A stretch of 64,000 nucleotides of DNA from Xestospongia bergquistia (GCA_963965975.1 OZ014412.1:7502708-7566707), one strand, 5' to 3'. Positions 52,201 to 64,000 are shown, counted from the first letter of the stretch. Translations and numbers: made by a program. Notes: generated by a model not told the origin, from the letters alone.

Positions 52201-55200
52201 CCAACCAATGGTTAGCACTGGATCAAGACAAACAATGAGGTTATTTGTACCATATCCTGATGACGTGATTGCTCTTGAACCTGATGAGTACTTTAACTAT
52301 TACTTAACGAATCCAGTAGATGTTCTCATCAGTTCACCTCACATTACTCAACATCGTCTAGTTGATGATGATGGTACATCTAATATGACTTTATTTATCA
52401 TCTATATGTCTATGCTTTCTTAGTGCTTACTGTCACATTTGTCCAGTCTGCATATATTTTTAATGAAAGAAATCAATCAGTCTATATTGAGGCAAAAATC
52501 TCCAATTCAATAGCACGTGCATTCACAGTGTCTACAACTTCAAGTAAATCATTCATTCCCATTCGTGCAAGTAGAACTCAGCTTATTTATTTCATGCACT
52601 TTTATTTCTACAGTTGGATCAAACCAACCATTTATTCATATCTCTGGTCCAAGCTTTAATGACACATTAATATTTCAGTCAAATGGGAGTCAAATACTTC
52701 ATATTACTGATACTATACACGATGATATTATTGCTTTGGAAGATGTGGAGATATATTTCATTCAATTTGTGAATCCTAATCCAGATCCCAGGGACAATCC
52801 TTATGTCAGAATTGGCAACGATACACTGATTTCAATAGTCAGTGATGACAGTGAGTTAAATGTAAAACTTAAACTACTATACATGAGGACACTATCATAC
52901 ATTATTATAACACTCAGCTTTGTAACCAAATTGTAATTTGTTCATATTGTGTACATCTCTTCTTCAGTTGTTACCATGAATTTTGGTCAGAGTATATATT
53001 CTTACAGTGAGAATCATGGAGTAGTATCAGATATTACTATTATATTAAGTACTGCAATAGCTCAAAGTCTTACTGTCACTGTATCTGGAGGTAATGATTA
53101 ATGTACTATAACTGTTTAATATCTTATTATTTTAGGACCTGGTACTCAACCTTTAACAGTTGAAATATCTGGTGTTAATGTAAATGAAGTTATCACATTT
53201 GTGGGACGTGGATCTCAATCTCAAAGACTACCTAGTTTTATTATCATCAATGATACTATTGCTCTGGAGTCCACAGAACAATATGGTCTCTCTTTTAGTA
53301 ATCCTTCAATAACTAATTGTGTTACACTGGGCCCAAATACAACAATACAAATTATGGATGATGATGGTAAGCAATTATGAGCTAACTGCTTTCTGTAGTT
53401 ATCATTGAATTAAGAATTTGTGCAAAAAATTTTTATTGCTGATTATCTTTTAAACATGTTTATTTTCTATATCCCTTTCAGTTGTTACAATCAATTTTGG
53501 TCAGAGTATATATTCTTACAGTGAGAATCATGGAGTAGTATCAGATATTACTATTATATTAAGTACTGCAATAGCTCAAAGTCTTACTGTCATTGTATCT
53601 GGAGGTAATGATTAATGTACTATAACTGCTTAATATCTTACTACTCTAGGACCTGGTACTCAACCTTTAACAGTTGAAATATCCAGTGTTGATGTAAATG
53701 AAGCTATTAAATTTAAAGCACATGGTTCTAGATCTCAAAGTCTACCTAATTTTACTATTATCAATGACACTGTTGCTCTTGAGATCACAGAACAATCTGA
53801 TCTTTCTTTTAGTAACACTTCCCTAACTAATGGTGTCACACTAGGCCCAGATACAACAATACATATTATGGATATCATATCAATAATATTAATTTTAAAT
53901 TAATGGATAATTATGTATACTACAATTAATGTAGCTTATTAATTATACATATATCTTAATACAGTATTATATTATATATATATATTAATATTTTAACTAA
54001 CAAAACATGTACATGGTGAGTAAAATGATTCTAAATAGGGTCATTATTTCAAGACTTGGATGAACCTATATAGTTAGACAATACATATATAATACAATCA
54101 ATATCTTTTTAATGCATTAATATTGATCTTTTAATAATTTATAATAATTTAAACACTGACCATGCATACATTTGTTGTAATTTATTACAGTTAATTGTCC
54201 ATATCTATTTTCTTATATCTTAATCTCGTCTGTTTTATTATCTCCAAATCATTCAGTTTTACAACAAACATATACACTTTTAATAGACAATAGGCTTAAA
54301 AGAATTCAGTTTGCTCTCTTCCTTGTTTTTCAGTTAATGCAGTCATAAAGAACAATACTGGAGGATTTGTTGCCAAAGATAAAGAACAAAATGTGACATT
54401 AAACTGTACAGCTGATGGTATTCCACAACCTGTTATTGTATGGAGAAAAAATGGACAACTCTTATTGAACACAAGTAGAGTAACAATTGTATCATCACAG
54501 CAGTCTAATGGTTTTCACACAAACTATATTCCTACTACAAGTATGATAACAATCACAAAATTGAGAGGAAATGATAATGGTAGCTACTCCTGTCGAGCTG
54601 ATAATACAGTTAAAACTGGATCTGTTTTAATGACACCATATGTACTCCAAGTAGTTGAACGTAAGTGACTTAAGTTATTTTCATTTGTAATTGTCTATTT
54701 TCAGCTTTACCGACAAACTACTGTTTAAATTCTCCTTGTGGTGAACATGGTAAATGTCACAGTTTGAGTAATGGACATGTGTGTGATTGTTCTAGTGGAT
54801 ATACTGGTATTAATTGTGAACAAGGTAAGGTAATGCAAACTGATGCATACTGTGTTATATTATCTTTATTTATATAGTTGTGATAATCTACATTTTACCA
54901 GAAATTATACAACCACCTAGAAACACTTCAGGGAATCTTTATTCCACTGCTAACCTTACTTGTAGAGCTACTGGTAATCCTATCCCTACTATTTTGTGGT
55001 ATAAAGATGACGTGTTATTTCCAAATGACAACAATAATTCTTCTGTATTGATGTTTACTGAATTGAATTTAAATGATAGAGGATTCTATCACTGTGAAGC
55101 TAAGAGTATAATTAGAGGAAATATTATCTCAGTGAACTCTTCAAGTGTTATATTAAACATTTCTGGTATTAATGTAGATAAAGTGATAAGTGTTTAATTG

Positions 55201-58200
55201 ACAATTTAATATTCAATATAGATGTTGTTCAATATAAAGCTGAAATGAAAATATCAGAAGATTATGAGACAACCAATATGACTGTATTGGAGATTATCTG
55301 GGATATCATTAATCAGGTAAACCTTGTATATGTGTATGTATATATAAATTTATATATTGTATTTTTCATTTGATAGAGTAATAGTTTACTTTCTGGTAGA
55401 AGGTTGTACAGTTTAAATGCTTTCTTTTTATTCATACAACTTCTTGATTCAAATAACATTAAGTAAATCTGTACTTTAGACTAGTGACATAATATTTCTC
55501 ACTTTAATTTACAGTTACACTGCACAACTTAATACTATTCCTATTGTTGTTACTTTGGTAACAAAGAATGAAGCTACTGAACAACTCAGAGTTGGAGTAC
55601 AACAACAATTGGCTACACTAAGTGTACAAATCAAAGTTAATATTTCATTTGATAAAGTGGAGAGATTTGGTATGTCAATATCATTAACATAACTTGAATA
55701 TTATCACTTTATCAAGATGGTTGTCCTGCTACCAATACTACTATACCATCACATTCTGGAAGACATGATCTTAATATCTCTATTTTGTGGCCTGAAGCTA
55801 ACATTGGAGTACAAGTCATCAGAAGCTGTCCTTGTGGTAACAAGAGTTCAGAAGGAGGGGGGATTCTTCAAGCTACTAGATATTGTGGAGGAGACTTCAC
55901 CAGTGGAGCAATGTGGATTGAACCAAATGTAGCAGCTTGTAATTTTAGTGAACTAACTCATGAAATATGTGGCTTAAGAAATGTTTGTCAATATATTCAA
56001 CTGTAATATTGATTGAAAGTATTACTTTGTTTAGGCACCAGTTGCCAAAAAAGTAAAACAACTGGAGAACCTCACCAGTAATAGCAGTAGATTAGGCTCT
56101 ACTGAAGTGATAGCAAGTGTGAGTGTCCTGATAACAGCTACAGAAGATGTCTCAGGAAATTTTACTGTAAGACCTCTCTTGCAATTGTTCTTACAAACTA
56201 TTTATTATTATATTTATAGTTGTCTACTACATTTTTGGAAGTGGTTGACAATATTATAAATGTCAATCAAGACACTTTACAGACTAGCCAGGAAAAATCT
56301 AACACATCAGCTAAGTCAGTTAACTTTGTATAATATAAGAGATTGATATTGTCTTTTTACATATAGAATGTTAGAAGCTATTGAGTCAGTTGTAGAGAGT
56401 ATACCAATTACTAATATTTCTGAACCAGTTATAATAACACAACAATCATTTGCTGTATCTGTACAACAAGTGAATATTGAAGAATTTACACAATCTGGTC
56501 AAAGATTCAGTGTAAATTATAGAGGATTTTCAGATGGAAATCAAACTCTTAACTCTAATGATTTAGTATTTGGAACAACTAGTCAACAACCAACAGCAAC
56601 TATCAGTTTACCAAACAATTTACTGAGTACAATTCCAACTATTACTAATAATACTAGAATCACTCATTCAGTCTTCACTACTGAGTCTCTATTCTTGAGG
56701 AGAATTAATAAATTTCTTGAGATTGGTAGTATCATCATCTCAACTACTGTTGTAGGAACAGATACAATAAGTGGACTGGATCCTCCAGTAGGTCTTAGTT
56801 TCCAGATTAATCCAGTAAGTATTGTGGTATGTGTTCATAATGAACATTCTAATTTTGTTATAGAATTTAAATGGTTCATCTCCACAATGTTCATTCTGGA
56901 ATCAATCTTTAGACAGTAAGTTGAATTAGTTATTGTATTATGATAACTGTTCCTGTTAGATGGATATGGAGACTGGTCTAATAAAGGATGTCATAACACT
57001 ACTAGTAATAAAACAGAAATTTTTTGTGAATGCAATCATCTTACTAACTTTGCTATATTAATGGTAAGTAATAAAAGAATTAATGTTGCTATTTATTATT
57101 ATAATTTATAGGATGTATCTCCTGTTATTAATGAACCAATAGAACAAACTGAGCTAACACTGTTGTTAAATTCTGTGACTTACATTGGTATCATTGTCTC
57201 TATCTTTTGTGTGACTATTACTATCATTTCTTACTTTGCTAACAAGTATGTTATTAATTCATATTCATTTTATTATATTATCTTGATAGGAAACTACGTA
57301 CTTCTGAACATGGACAACTTCTTCTTAACTTGTGTTTTGCTTTAATGGGTCTCTATATTGCCTTTATTTTTGCAGTTCATAGTCGTACTATTCCTGTTCT
57401 CTGTGCTGTTACAGCTGCTGTATTGCAGTACTTCTTTTTAGTAACTTTCATGATCATGGCTGCTGAGGCTATCAACTTGTATATGAATTTAGTGATTGTC
57501 CTTGGAAGAAAAATTCGTCATTTTGTTTTAAAAGCTACCATATTATCATGGAGTAAGTACTTATTATCATTGACATGATATACTATATAATGATTTCTAA
57601 CTTGAAGTTACTCCATTGTTCATTGTCTTGTTCTGTTCCGCTCCCAATTATAAAAACTATTTGAGTGATCATTTGTAAGTAGTTATATTTGTATATAAAA
57701 TGTTTACATTTTATTATTATATAGTTGTCGTGCCTTTAATGAACCATACTATATTGGTATGATAGTTCCATTTCTGATCATCTATTTGTTCAATTGGGTG
57801 ATATTCATCATCATCATTGTTTCACTTCTACGAAAAAACTTCCAGTCTGATATCAAAAGAAAGAACAATAAAAACATAACATTTGTTCGCCAACAACTTA
57901 TTATAACTGTGACATTGTCTATCTTGCTTGGTCTTGGATGGGGTATTGGATTGTTAGCCACTCAAGATATTCATACCAATAAGTCAGTACGAGATCTCTT
58001 TGCTGCATTGTTTGTGATTACCACTGCTTTTCATGGTCTGTTCATTTTTATAATGCATTGTCTTCGTTCCAAAGAAGTAAGGAATACTTGGAAGCGATGG
58101 TTCTATGGTGTTACAGGCAAAGACTTTAATGAACTCTCATCTTCTGCATTTTTCACCAAGCAAAAAAACATGTTCCTGGTACAACAGGCAGTTTTCGCAC

Positions 58201-58223
58201 AACTATTGGGCAACAAGCAGTGA
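47390..58223 (+). CDS. adhesion GPCR with a Calx-beta repeat ectodomain (gene I)
   Basis: N-terminal exons: 47390-47438 (signal peptide), 47542-47733 (six-Cys module), then Calx-beta exon pairs from 47819 to 53366 (11 domains) plus 53482-53604 and an incomplete 53650-~53880. Next: Ig 54334-54660, EGF 54705-54824, Ig 54878-55165, linker 55222-55316, 55377-55402 and 55515-55669, HormR 55717-55982 (CP..CPCG..TRYCGG..W), GAIN 56035-56166, 56220-56314 and 56367-56814, GPS 56864-56915 and 56960-57063 (CSFWNQ, W..GC, CECNHLTNFAILM with the HL/T cleavage site). 7TM: 57112-57245, 57290-57552, 57608-57674, 57725-58223. Splicing 53366 to 54334 gives about 2,423 codons in frame. The architecture recalls the vertebrate ADGRV1/VLGR1 group, but Ig, EGF and HormR domains and the shared N-terminus differ. 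Probable role: adhesion-coupled signalling at the plasma membrane. Oddities: the last Calx-beta exon lacks a donor, and the tail is cut by a shift in a poly-A run at about 58164. Confidence 0.85.
49254..49287. repeat. (TA)n microsatellite in a gene I intron
   Basis: A TA repeat followed by TATG repeats in the intron between Calx-beta exons 49023-49238 and 49601-49756. Confidence 0.85.
52968..53880 (+). repeat. tandem duplicated Calx-beta exon pair in gene I
   Basis: The pair 52968-53090 and 53136-53366 is repeated as 53482-53604 and 53650-~53880 with few differences, including intron sequence. The second copy loses the terminal DDD codons and the donor (attatggatatcatatcaat instead of attatggatgatgatggtaa). 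Confidence 0.8.
53881..54333. other. intron of gene I before the first Ig exon
   Basis: AT-rich, no gene seen. It ends in a good polypyrimidine tract and CAG acceptor (CTTGTTTTTCAG). Confidence 0.6.
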
Positions 58224-58390
58224 GTGTTTCTGAAACAGCTCTAAGGAGTATAAAGACAGAATCAAAGATAGAAGGTGTCATGTCTGCTGAGACAACATTT
58301 ATTGAAGATGAAAATGAAAAGAAAATGTTGGAAGCTGGAGAAGAGAAACAATATCAGTCACAAAGTGTGTCTAACATCCAGGATTCATAA
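58224..58390 (+). CDS. out-of-frame continuation of the GPCR cytoplasmic tail
   Basis: After the TGA at 58221 a second frame, shifted relative to the 7TM frame, stays open from about 58164 to TAA at 58388-58390. It reads as a typical Ser/Thr/Glu-rich tail (VSVSETALRSIKTESK.., ending VSNIQDS). One extra A in the 7-A run near 58164 would join it to gene I. It is either a sequencing error, an allele-specific tail truncation, or a disused remnant. Confidence 0.6.
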
Positions 58391-58421
58391 ACAAGTTTAC
58401 TAATTGTTATTTTGTGATATA

Positions 58422-58427
58422 AATAAA
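58422..58427 (+). other. AATAAA polyadenylation signal of gene I
   Basis: Canonical hexamer about 30 nt after the outer stop codon at 58390. Its position supports the longer tail being the original 3' end. Confidence 0.6.
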
Positions 58428-59175
58428 TTAAATAGTTTTGTTAGTACAGTTGCAGTGTTTACTTTTTTTATTTAACTTTTTATTATAGTTTGAGTTTTTT
58501 TTAATCTTATTAATACTTTTGTTTTTCAAATGCTTAGAGTTAACTTTTATAAATAAATTTACATGAAACCATTAACTGTTGATGTGTTCAAATCATATTA
58601 TGTTTATATAACAGCTTCAACATAATATATACTGCATTTAACTACTATCAATAACAATAGTCTAGTAGTTTTTAAAAGTGAAGATGATAAACTGATTTTC
58701 TTGCTATTTATTATTATCTACACTTGAGTAGGGGAGTTAATTTTATTCACTCTCACTGATGTAATAAAGGTGGAGTTATATATAATTGGTGATGGTTTAA
58801 TGATAATATTTTGTTATGTCTGCTTGCTATATCTATAAAATGAGTACTTTTTAGAGTATGGAGTGAGAGTTGAATGTCTGTCTATCTGTGCTAACATAAT
58901 ATAATGGAATCTATAATAAAACATTTAATTGACAGATAATTACATCACAATTTACCATGTATCATTAGCACAGAGATATTTAGTATCAGTTTTGTGACAG
59001 AACAAGAATAAAAAAATACATTATTTAGTTAGTTCTTAATTACATAAAATTATTGTATGTCATATTGATTTCCCTCATATATGACAATGGTATGTGTAAT
59101 CAATGGTTAACTTTATTTACATATCTTTTTAATATTTATTACAGATGGGAAATCTTTATAAGGTTATATATGTAT

Positions 59176-59223
<48 letters not shown>

Positions 59224-59262
59224 AATATATAATCATTATAATACATAATTATCTAAATATAT
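58428..59262. other. intergenic after gene I
   Basis: AT-rich without a supported gene. It contains a (TA)n run at 59178-59220. Confidence 0.6.
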
Positions 59263-59441
59263 TTAGTTTGAATCCATGAGTTGAGCCAGTTCTTGCTCTG
59301 AGAGGTCATTGATTTCCAACACCATCTCATCATTGTCCTCAGCTTCCTTTTCTTCTCTTTCTATATGTTCTATCCATATATCTTCTCCAACTTCTGCACC
59401 ATGTACATTTCTGCTCTCAACAAAATATTGAGTGGAATGTT
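59263..59441 (-). CDS. orphan minus-strand terminal exon with an acidic C-terminus
   Basis: On the minus strand a strong acceptor (TTTATTCTAG at 59442-59443) opens a phase-1 frame of 179 nt ending in TAA at 59263-59265. It codes about 58 residues rich in Glu and Asp (IEHIEREEKEAEDNDEM, then EQELAQLMDS). Base composition is less AT-rich than the flanks, which supports real coding. I do not recognise the family. No upstream exon is visible before the duplicated block starting near 59870, so the gene may have been cut by that duplication. Confidence 0.45.
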
Positions 59442-59869
59442 CTAGAATAAAGAAGCTTTGACCAAACTACAAAAAACAATCAAAGTCAAACTTGACACAT
59501 ATGTTAAAAATTCTATTTTAGTCAAATCAAAAATTGTGAAATTGAATAGCTTTAAATACAAAGTGACGTCATACATTCTAGCTTATACTTTCTATATTGA
59601 GAGTCAATACATAAAACACATTTAAAGGGGTCCATTATATAGTTTCAATGCATGATTAAGTATCTTATACAGTATAACAATACTTAAATATGCTAAAATA
59701 AATATAATTAACACTCTTAATTAATTTATTAATTAATACACTTAAAGCCATCAAATAAATTGTACAGATAACTCACATTTGTTACAGATAATATTGTCAT
59801 ATCAGAAGGAAGTCATTATGGCATATAATGCTATTAAGTAATTTAAAACTAAATAAACTATTCTTTGTT
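59442..59869. other. spacer between the orphan exon and the duplicated block
   Basis: AT-rich; no gene recognised on either strand. Confidence 0.5.
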
Positions 59870-61517
59870 CTTGTGTTACCACATCTTATCAAGTTCTTAC
59901 CATACTATCCGACAATACTATATAACCAGTTGGTCGTACTACAATACCATTTGAATGTGAACTATAGGGAAACCTTTTTATGCTACTTTTCGACCAAACA
60001 TTACATGGGAAATTCATTTCTCAAGTGGTGAATCAATTGAAATTGTCAATAGTCAGCCATTAGATGTCATATATGGGATACAATTCAACAATAAGGGTTA
60101 TTTGCAAATACATTTTCCAAATGTTACTCAACACAATGATACCAAAGTAAGATGCATTTCTACAAATCCCTTTAAGCCAAGAAGAAAAGATCTATAGTAA
60201 CTGGGCTAGAGTAATAATATTGGGTAAGTTTAAAGTAAACTGTTTATGTATATATATTTGGTGAATAAAAATTGATTGGTTGATTTAACCAATATATCAA
60301 TATACAGATTATATGTAGCAAATGTCTTTGATGTAAAAAGGAAACATAAGTTTTTTTTGCTTACTGTGGGTTGATAACTAATTATTGGAAGTATTTTATT
60401 TATTTTTAGGCAAAACAAGATGCTGAATCACTTCAATATATTTTGTAGGGATTCATGCAACCAAATAATGTCTAAGAATCAGTTAAATGACCTATTCATT
60501 TAAAAAGTAATATAATCTTAACTTCAATCATATATTAAAAATTAAGTTTTGGATTAATATGATGTAGTTTGGACTATATTACTTTTAAAATAAATAGGTT
60601 GTTTTAACTGATTCATGAACAACATTTGTTTTGCATGCATCCCAAAAAATATATTGAAGTAAATATATAAATTCATCAGTAATAACCCTGGCCCAGTTAG
60701 CATCTTTTTGTCTAATAAATCATTATCACTATTATTTACATGAACAGTCAATTTCATAGTATATATAAGTAACTATCAAAACAGACCTATGTTGAGTTTG
60801 CTACATACTATCTGTATAACAATATATTGGTTAAATCATCCAATCAGTTTTTACTAGTTACATAATAGAGTTAGTTTTTGTTGAGGGAGGCACAATAAGT
60901 GTTTAGCAAAGGTCAGGACAGACCAATAAGATTCTAATTACACTGTTTTGATTGCTAACATTGAAAAGTGTACAAAAACAGTGAAATTTTAGGATTTATA
61001 TAATTAGAAATTAGCTCTCATGTGACTAATGATGATGATGTTTCGTTGATTGAAGAAATAGAGGTTTGAAGCATGAAACTGCCAGAAAAACAAAGATGAT
61101 CAGATTAGAAACTTCATGAGTACAATGAAATTAAGATGCTGATCAAACATTACTTGGTGAAATTGCAGAAGTGGATGGAGTGACCACTATTCATCTTTAC
61201 CAATTATTTAGCCTTACCTTGGATGACTGATAACTACTGACATACAGATATATTCATACATTAAAGAGTTTTTTTTTATGTGTTAATAAAAAAATATGAC
61301 AAATTATTACTATATGAACTTTATAATCATTGTTTGACAATTAATATTATTATTCTTTTCTGATTTAGATGAGGTCTTTCCAGTATCACAAGCAACAAAT
61401 TCATATGATGGCATTGTTCAGAAACCTCTACCAAAAGTATGGGATAAGGGTCTAGGAGCTGGAATGGTCCTGCCATGTATTAAAGACAATGGTAATTTTA
61501 GTGTGCTAACTCCTGGG
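59870..61517 (+). pseudogene. decayed second copy of gene A exons 3 and 4
   Basis: 59880-60222 matches exon 3 of gene A (939-1313) but has an in-frame stop (CAA to TAA-type change near 59930), an extra base near 59970 and another indel near 60175. The intron follows in order, and 61370-61517 matches exon 4 (2317-2464) with an intact frame. The signal peptide exon and first Ig are absent. It is non-functional by itself. Confidence 0.8.
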
Positions 61518-61539
61518 TGAGTTAATACTAAGAAATCTT

Positions 61540-62000
61540 TAATATTATGCCTTTATAGGTGGTGTTAGTGGAGTACCTGAATATCAATTGTTAGGAGTTT
61601 CCAAGTACTTTGTGATTTTTACAGTTACAGCTATAGACAGTAGTATCATTGTTTTTAAAAATGATCTGATTGTGTCACTGTAGATGTTGACTTCATTGTC
61701 AATCAAAGTCTATATCAGTTTACATTGCTTCTAATAACACTTTAACAGCATTCCTATACTATTTCACAGTCTCAATGATAACATTATTGAGAGATCTGAA
61801 ACTGTTGTTCTAGAAATTAGTCTCCATAAAACTGATAGATTAATTCACGATGATGTTCAATATGTTACTATCGAAATAAAATACTTAGAAAAATAACGCA
61901 TGTTTACTCAGAATAGTGTGATTATTGAGTTAATACTGAGTTGTCAATGTACATAGCTGAATATATCGAGTCTTACAAACTTATAACTGATAAAAAGTGG
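61540..62000 (+). pseudogene. Ig-intron to Calx-beta fusion junction and decayed exons 7-8
   Basis: The intron after the exon-4 copy runs at about 61555 straight into a mid-exon-7 Calx-beta sequence (ggtggtgttagtggagtacc), equivalent to 6644 on the left side. About 4.1 kb present at 2.5-6.6 kb is therefore missing here. The following exon-8 copy (from about 61684) is frameshifted, as in the left copy. Confidence 0.8.
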
Positions 62001-63200
62001 ATAACTATAATTGCAAGCTAATAAACAAACATTAAACATAATTATTGTTTGCTTAGTATATGTTCTATGTTGTTCATTGAACATTAGAGGTCTGAATATA
62101 ATCTGTATGGGTCCAAAAAGCAGTACTATGTACATGTTGTAGTAGTACTTTCTTGTTTTAAGTGCTATATGTTTCTTAAAACAACAATAGGTTCCTTGTG
62201 AGAAAAGAAATATCAATAACATGTAACGAGGTCAAGTTTATGCATAATATATATTTAGTTAAGTACTTGGGTTAAGTACAATATTAAGATCATCATCTGG
62301 ACTGTACAGACTAAATGGTAAATAGTAAAAATATATTATAATACTGGGATATTGTTTCATATTAGTACTGATCAAAGGGGTGTAGGTTTTGAGGAAACCT
62401 TGTCAAGATACATGGCTACATAAACCTAATCTTTTGTTGTTTATTCATTTGCTAAATATATTAGACTCTTAGTGCAGTAAAGCATTTTGTCTAATAGCAA
62501 TGTTACTAACGAGAAAATGCCAACAGGATGTTATTGGAAATGTTTAGTGTCTAAATATACACAGTTTGTTTGTCTTGCTGAGTGATCTATTAACTATATG
62601 ATAGTCTATAGTATCACAATTAGAAAGGAAAGCATTCATTTGGAAATTAAAGGCTAGCCTTACTGTCTGATAGACACTACTGACATTGATATTGCTGATG
62701 TTACTACAATTACAATACAATATTGTTTATGAAGGAATATGTTGAATGATTCAAATATTACTAAAAGAAATCATTGTTTATTGCTTATGAAAGACATTAT
62801 TATTAAAGTCTAAATATAATATTATTCACTAGTCTAATGCTATTAGTGTTTGTAAATACATCATTCAACTTGATTTATTAAATGTCTGATCTTTTCTATA
62901 TAATGTTTATTGTTATTAAATGTATATTTATATGTAGCTATTATCAATAAAATAATAGCAAACACAAGTTAGACAATTAAAAATGTAACCAATGACAAAA
63001 AGTCTACAAGAAGTTTAGTACCTAAAAATACGTGCTTTGTTAGCTTTGCTGAGTGACCCATTAACTAGATAAATAGTCTAGTGTGAAAACAGCAGTACAA
63101 TCAGACAATAGAATAACATATTTGGAACCATCAGATTCACTATCTGGACTGAACTGCTTTAAGAAGAGAACTTGCTAAAGGCTACTATCGTCTTGTTAAG
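62001..63200. other. intergenic upstream of gene J, copy of 7095-8290
   Basis: No gene is seen. It is co-linear with the upstream region of gene B and ends with the same leader block at about 63141-63185. Confidence 0.7.
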
Positions 63201-64000
63201 ATGACTAATACAGCAACTTTCCTGTTGTTTATTCTCTTGCCTACAACAGGTATGCAGGCTACATTTAATATTATAATTATATATAAGATTGATATATTAA
63301 CTTTTACTTTACCAGCACTAGCCCAGGCAACACTCAATGAAGATGATATGGTACAATGTTTCAATGATCAGTCGTCATGTAATACTAACAGTAATGTAAT
63401 GATGATAACTGCTGGACAATGTTGTAATTCAACTGGAGGATCTACTAGACGTGTGAGGGTTGCTTCTTTTTGTACCAGTTGTTTTGGTGAGTTTATTATT
63501 ATAATAAATATAACCTATGTCAAAAGAATCAATTTACTGAAATAATTTAGTTATAATATGTATAATAATACTTAAATTTAATTAAAGCAAAAAACTAAAT
63601 ATTGCCATAGAATAATAAAGTGCAAGTAATAGTAAGCAATATATTAGACAATTTAACATAAACTCAAAAACTTCAAGTTTTGTTTGTTTCATTTTGTCAA
63701 TACACATTACTAATCATTAAATAAATCATTAATATTCTATATTGTGTAGTTGTTACATTCAGTCAGGGATCATATTTCTTTGGACCTGAAAACGGAGGAA
63801 AAACTGTTACTTTTCCAACAACTGTTTCATATTTCTCTGGTACTGGTAACTATAATGTTAGACTCAGGGTTAACAATAACCCAGATCCATTACCAAGTGA
63901 GCCCTTGTTGCAGTTAAATGTTATGGTTGACCCTATAGATGGGGGACGTTTTATCAGTAGATTTTCTAATAATATTGTTCAGTATACACCAACAACTACA
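63201..64000 (+). CDS. Calx-beta receptor gene J, N-terminal part (runs off the window)
   Basis: Exons: 63201-63249 (MTNTATFLLFILLPTT), 63316-63486 (six-Cys module: QCFNDQSSC, QCC, FCTSCF), 63750-63896 and 63939 onward (first Calx-beta domain, GGRFISRFS). All are in frame without lesions. Closest to gene B: both lack the five-residue FQGNQ-type insertion found in D, F, G and H. The rest of the gene lies outside the window, so its signalling end is unknown. Confidence 0.8.

Noticed and set aside
1..64000. Search for CRISPR arrays, tRNA and rRNA genes
   Set aside because: No regularly spaced direct repeats with unique spacers, no cloverleaf and no rRNA-like conserved segments were recognised.

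Overview
The window looks like an accessory receptor locus of a sponge, most likely a demosponge such as Amphimedon queenslandica. This is an inference. It rests on AT-rich DNA, dense genes with canonical GT/AG introns that are often only 45-60 nt, and chains of Calx-beta, Ig and FN3 domains. No bacterial-style operon, tRNA, rRNA or CRISPR is visible. Almost every exon begins and ends in phase 1, so reading frames were rebuilt by joining exons at splice sites; exon lengths were checked for frame conservation.

Layout. 30-5330: an Ig-superfamily gene with a signal peptide, followed by receptor-stalk remnants. 5785-6990: a broken Calx-beta fragment. 8291-12297: receptor gene B (signal peptide, Cys-rich module, six Calx-beta domains) ending at a lost splice donor. 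12.3-13.9 kb: a rearranged patch with a palindrome, a multipass-protein relic and an inverted copy of neighbouring DNA. 13909-14949: the 3' half of a type-1 receptor (Calx-beta, stalk, TM, tyrosine tail). 16863-19590: pseudogene D (type 2: Calx-beta + Ig + FN3). 21834-23871: pseudogene E with an internal micro-inversion. 25762-33742: type-1 receptor F, complete in layout but with nonsense and frameshift lesions in this allele. 35737-39910: type-2 receptor G. 40825-41048: an orphan TM/tail exon. 41668-44851: truncated gene H. 47390-58223: gene I, a large adhesion GPCR. 59263-59441: an orphan minus-strand terminal exon. 59.87-62.0 kb: a decayed, deleted copy of the left end of the window. 63201-end: the start of another receptor, J.

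The most interesting point is that one N-terminal ectodomain (signal peptide, six-Cys module, phase-1 Calx-beta exon pairs) is joined to three different signalling ends. These are a single TM with a YDxP-bearing tail, Ig/FN3 domains plus a single TM with a YDIP tail, and Ig-EGF-Ig-HormR-GAIN-GPS-7TM. Recent segmental duplications, exon-block duplications, inversions and many lesions make this look like a fast-evolving receptor cluster. A role in self/non-self recognition or adhesion is plausible but is inference.
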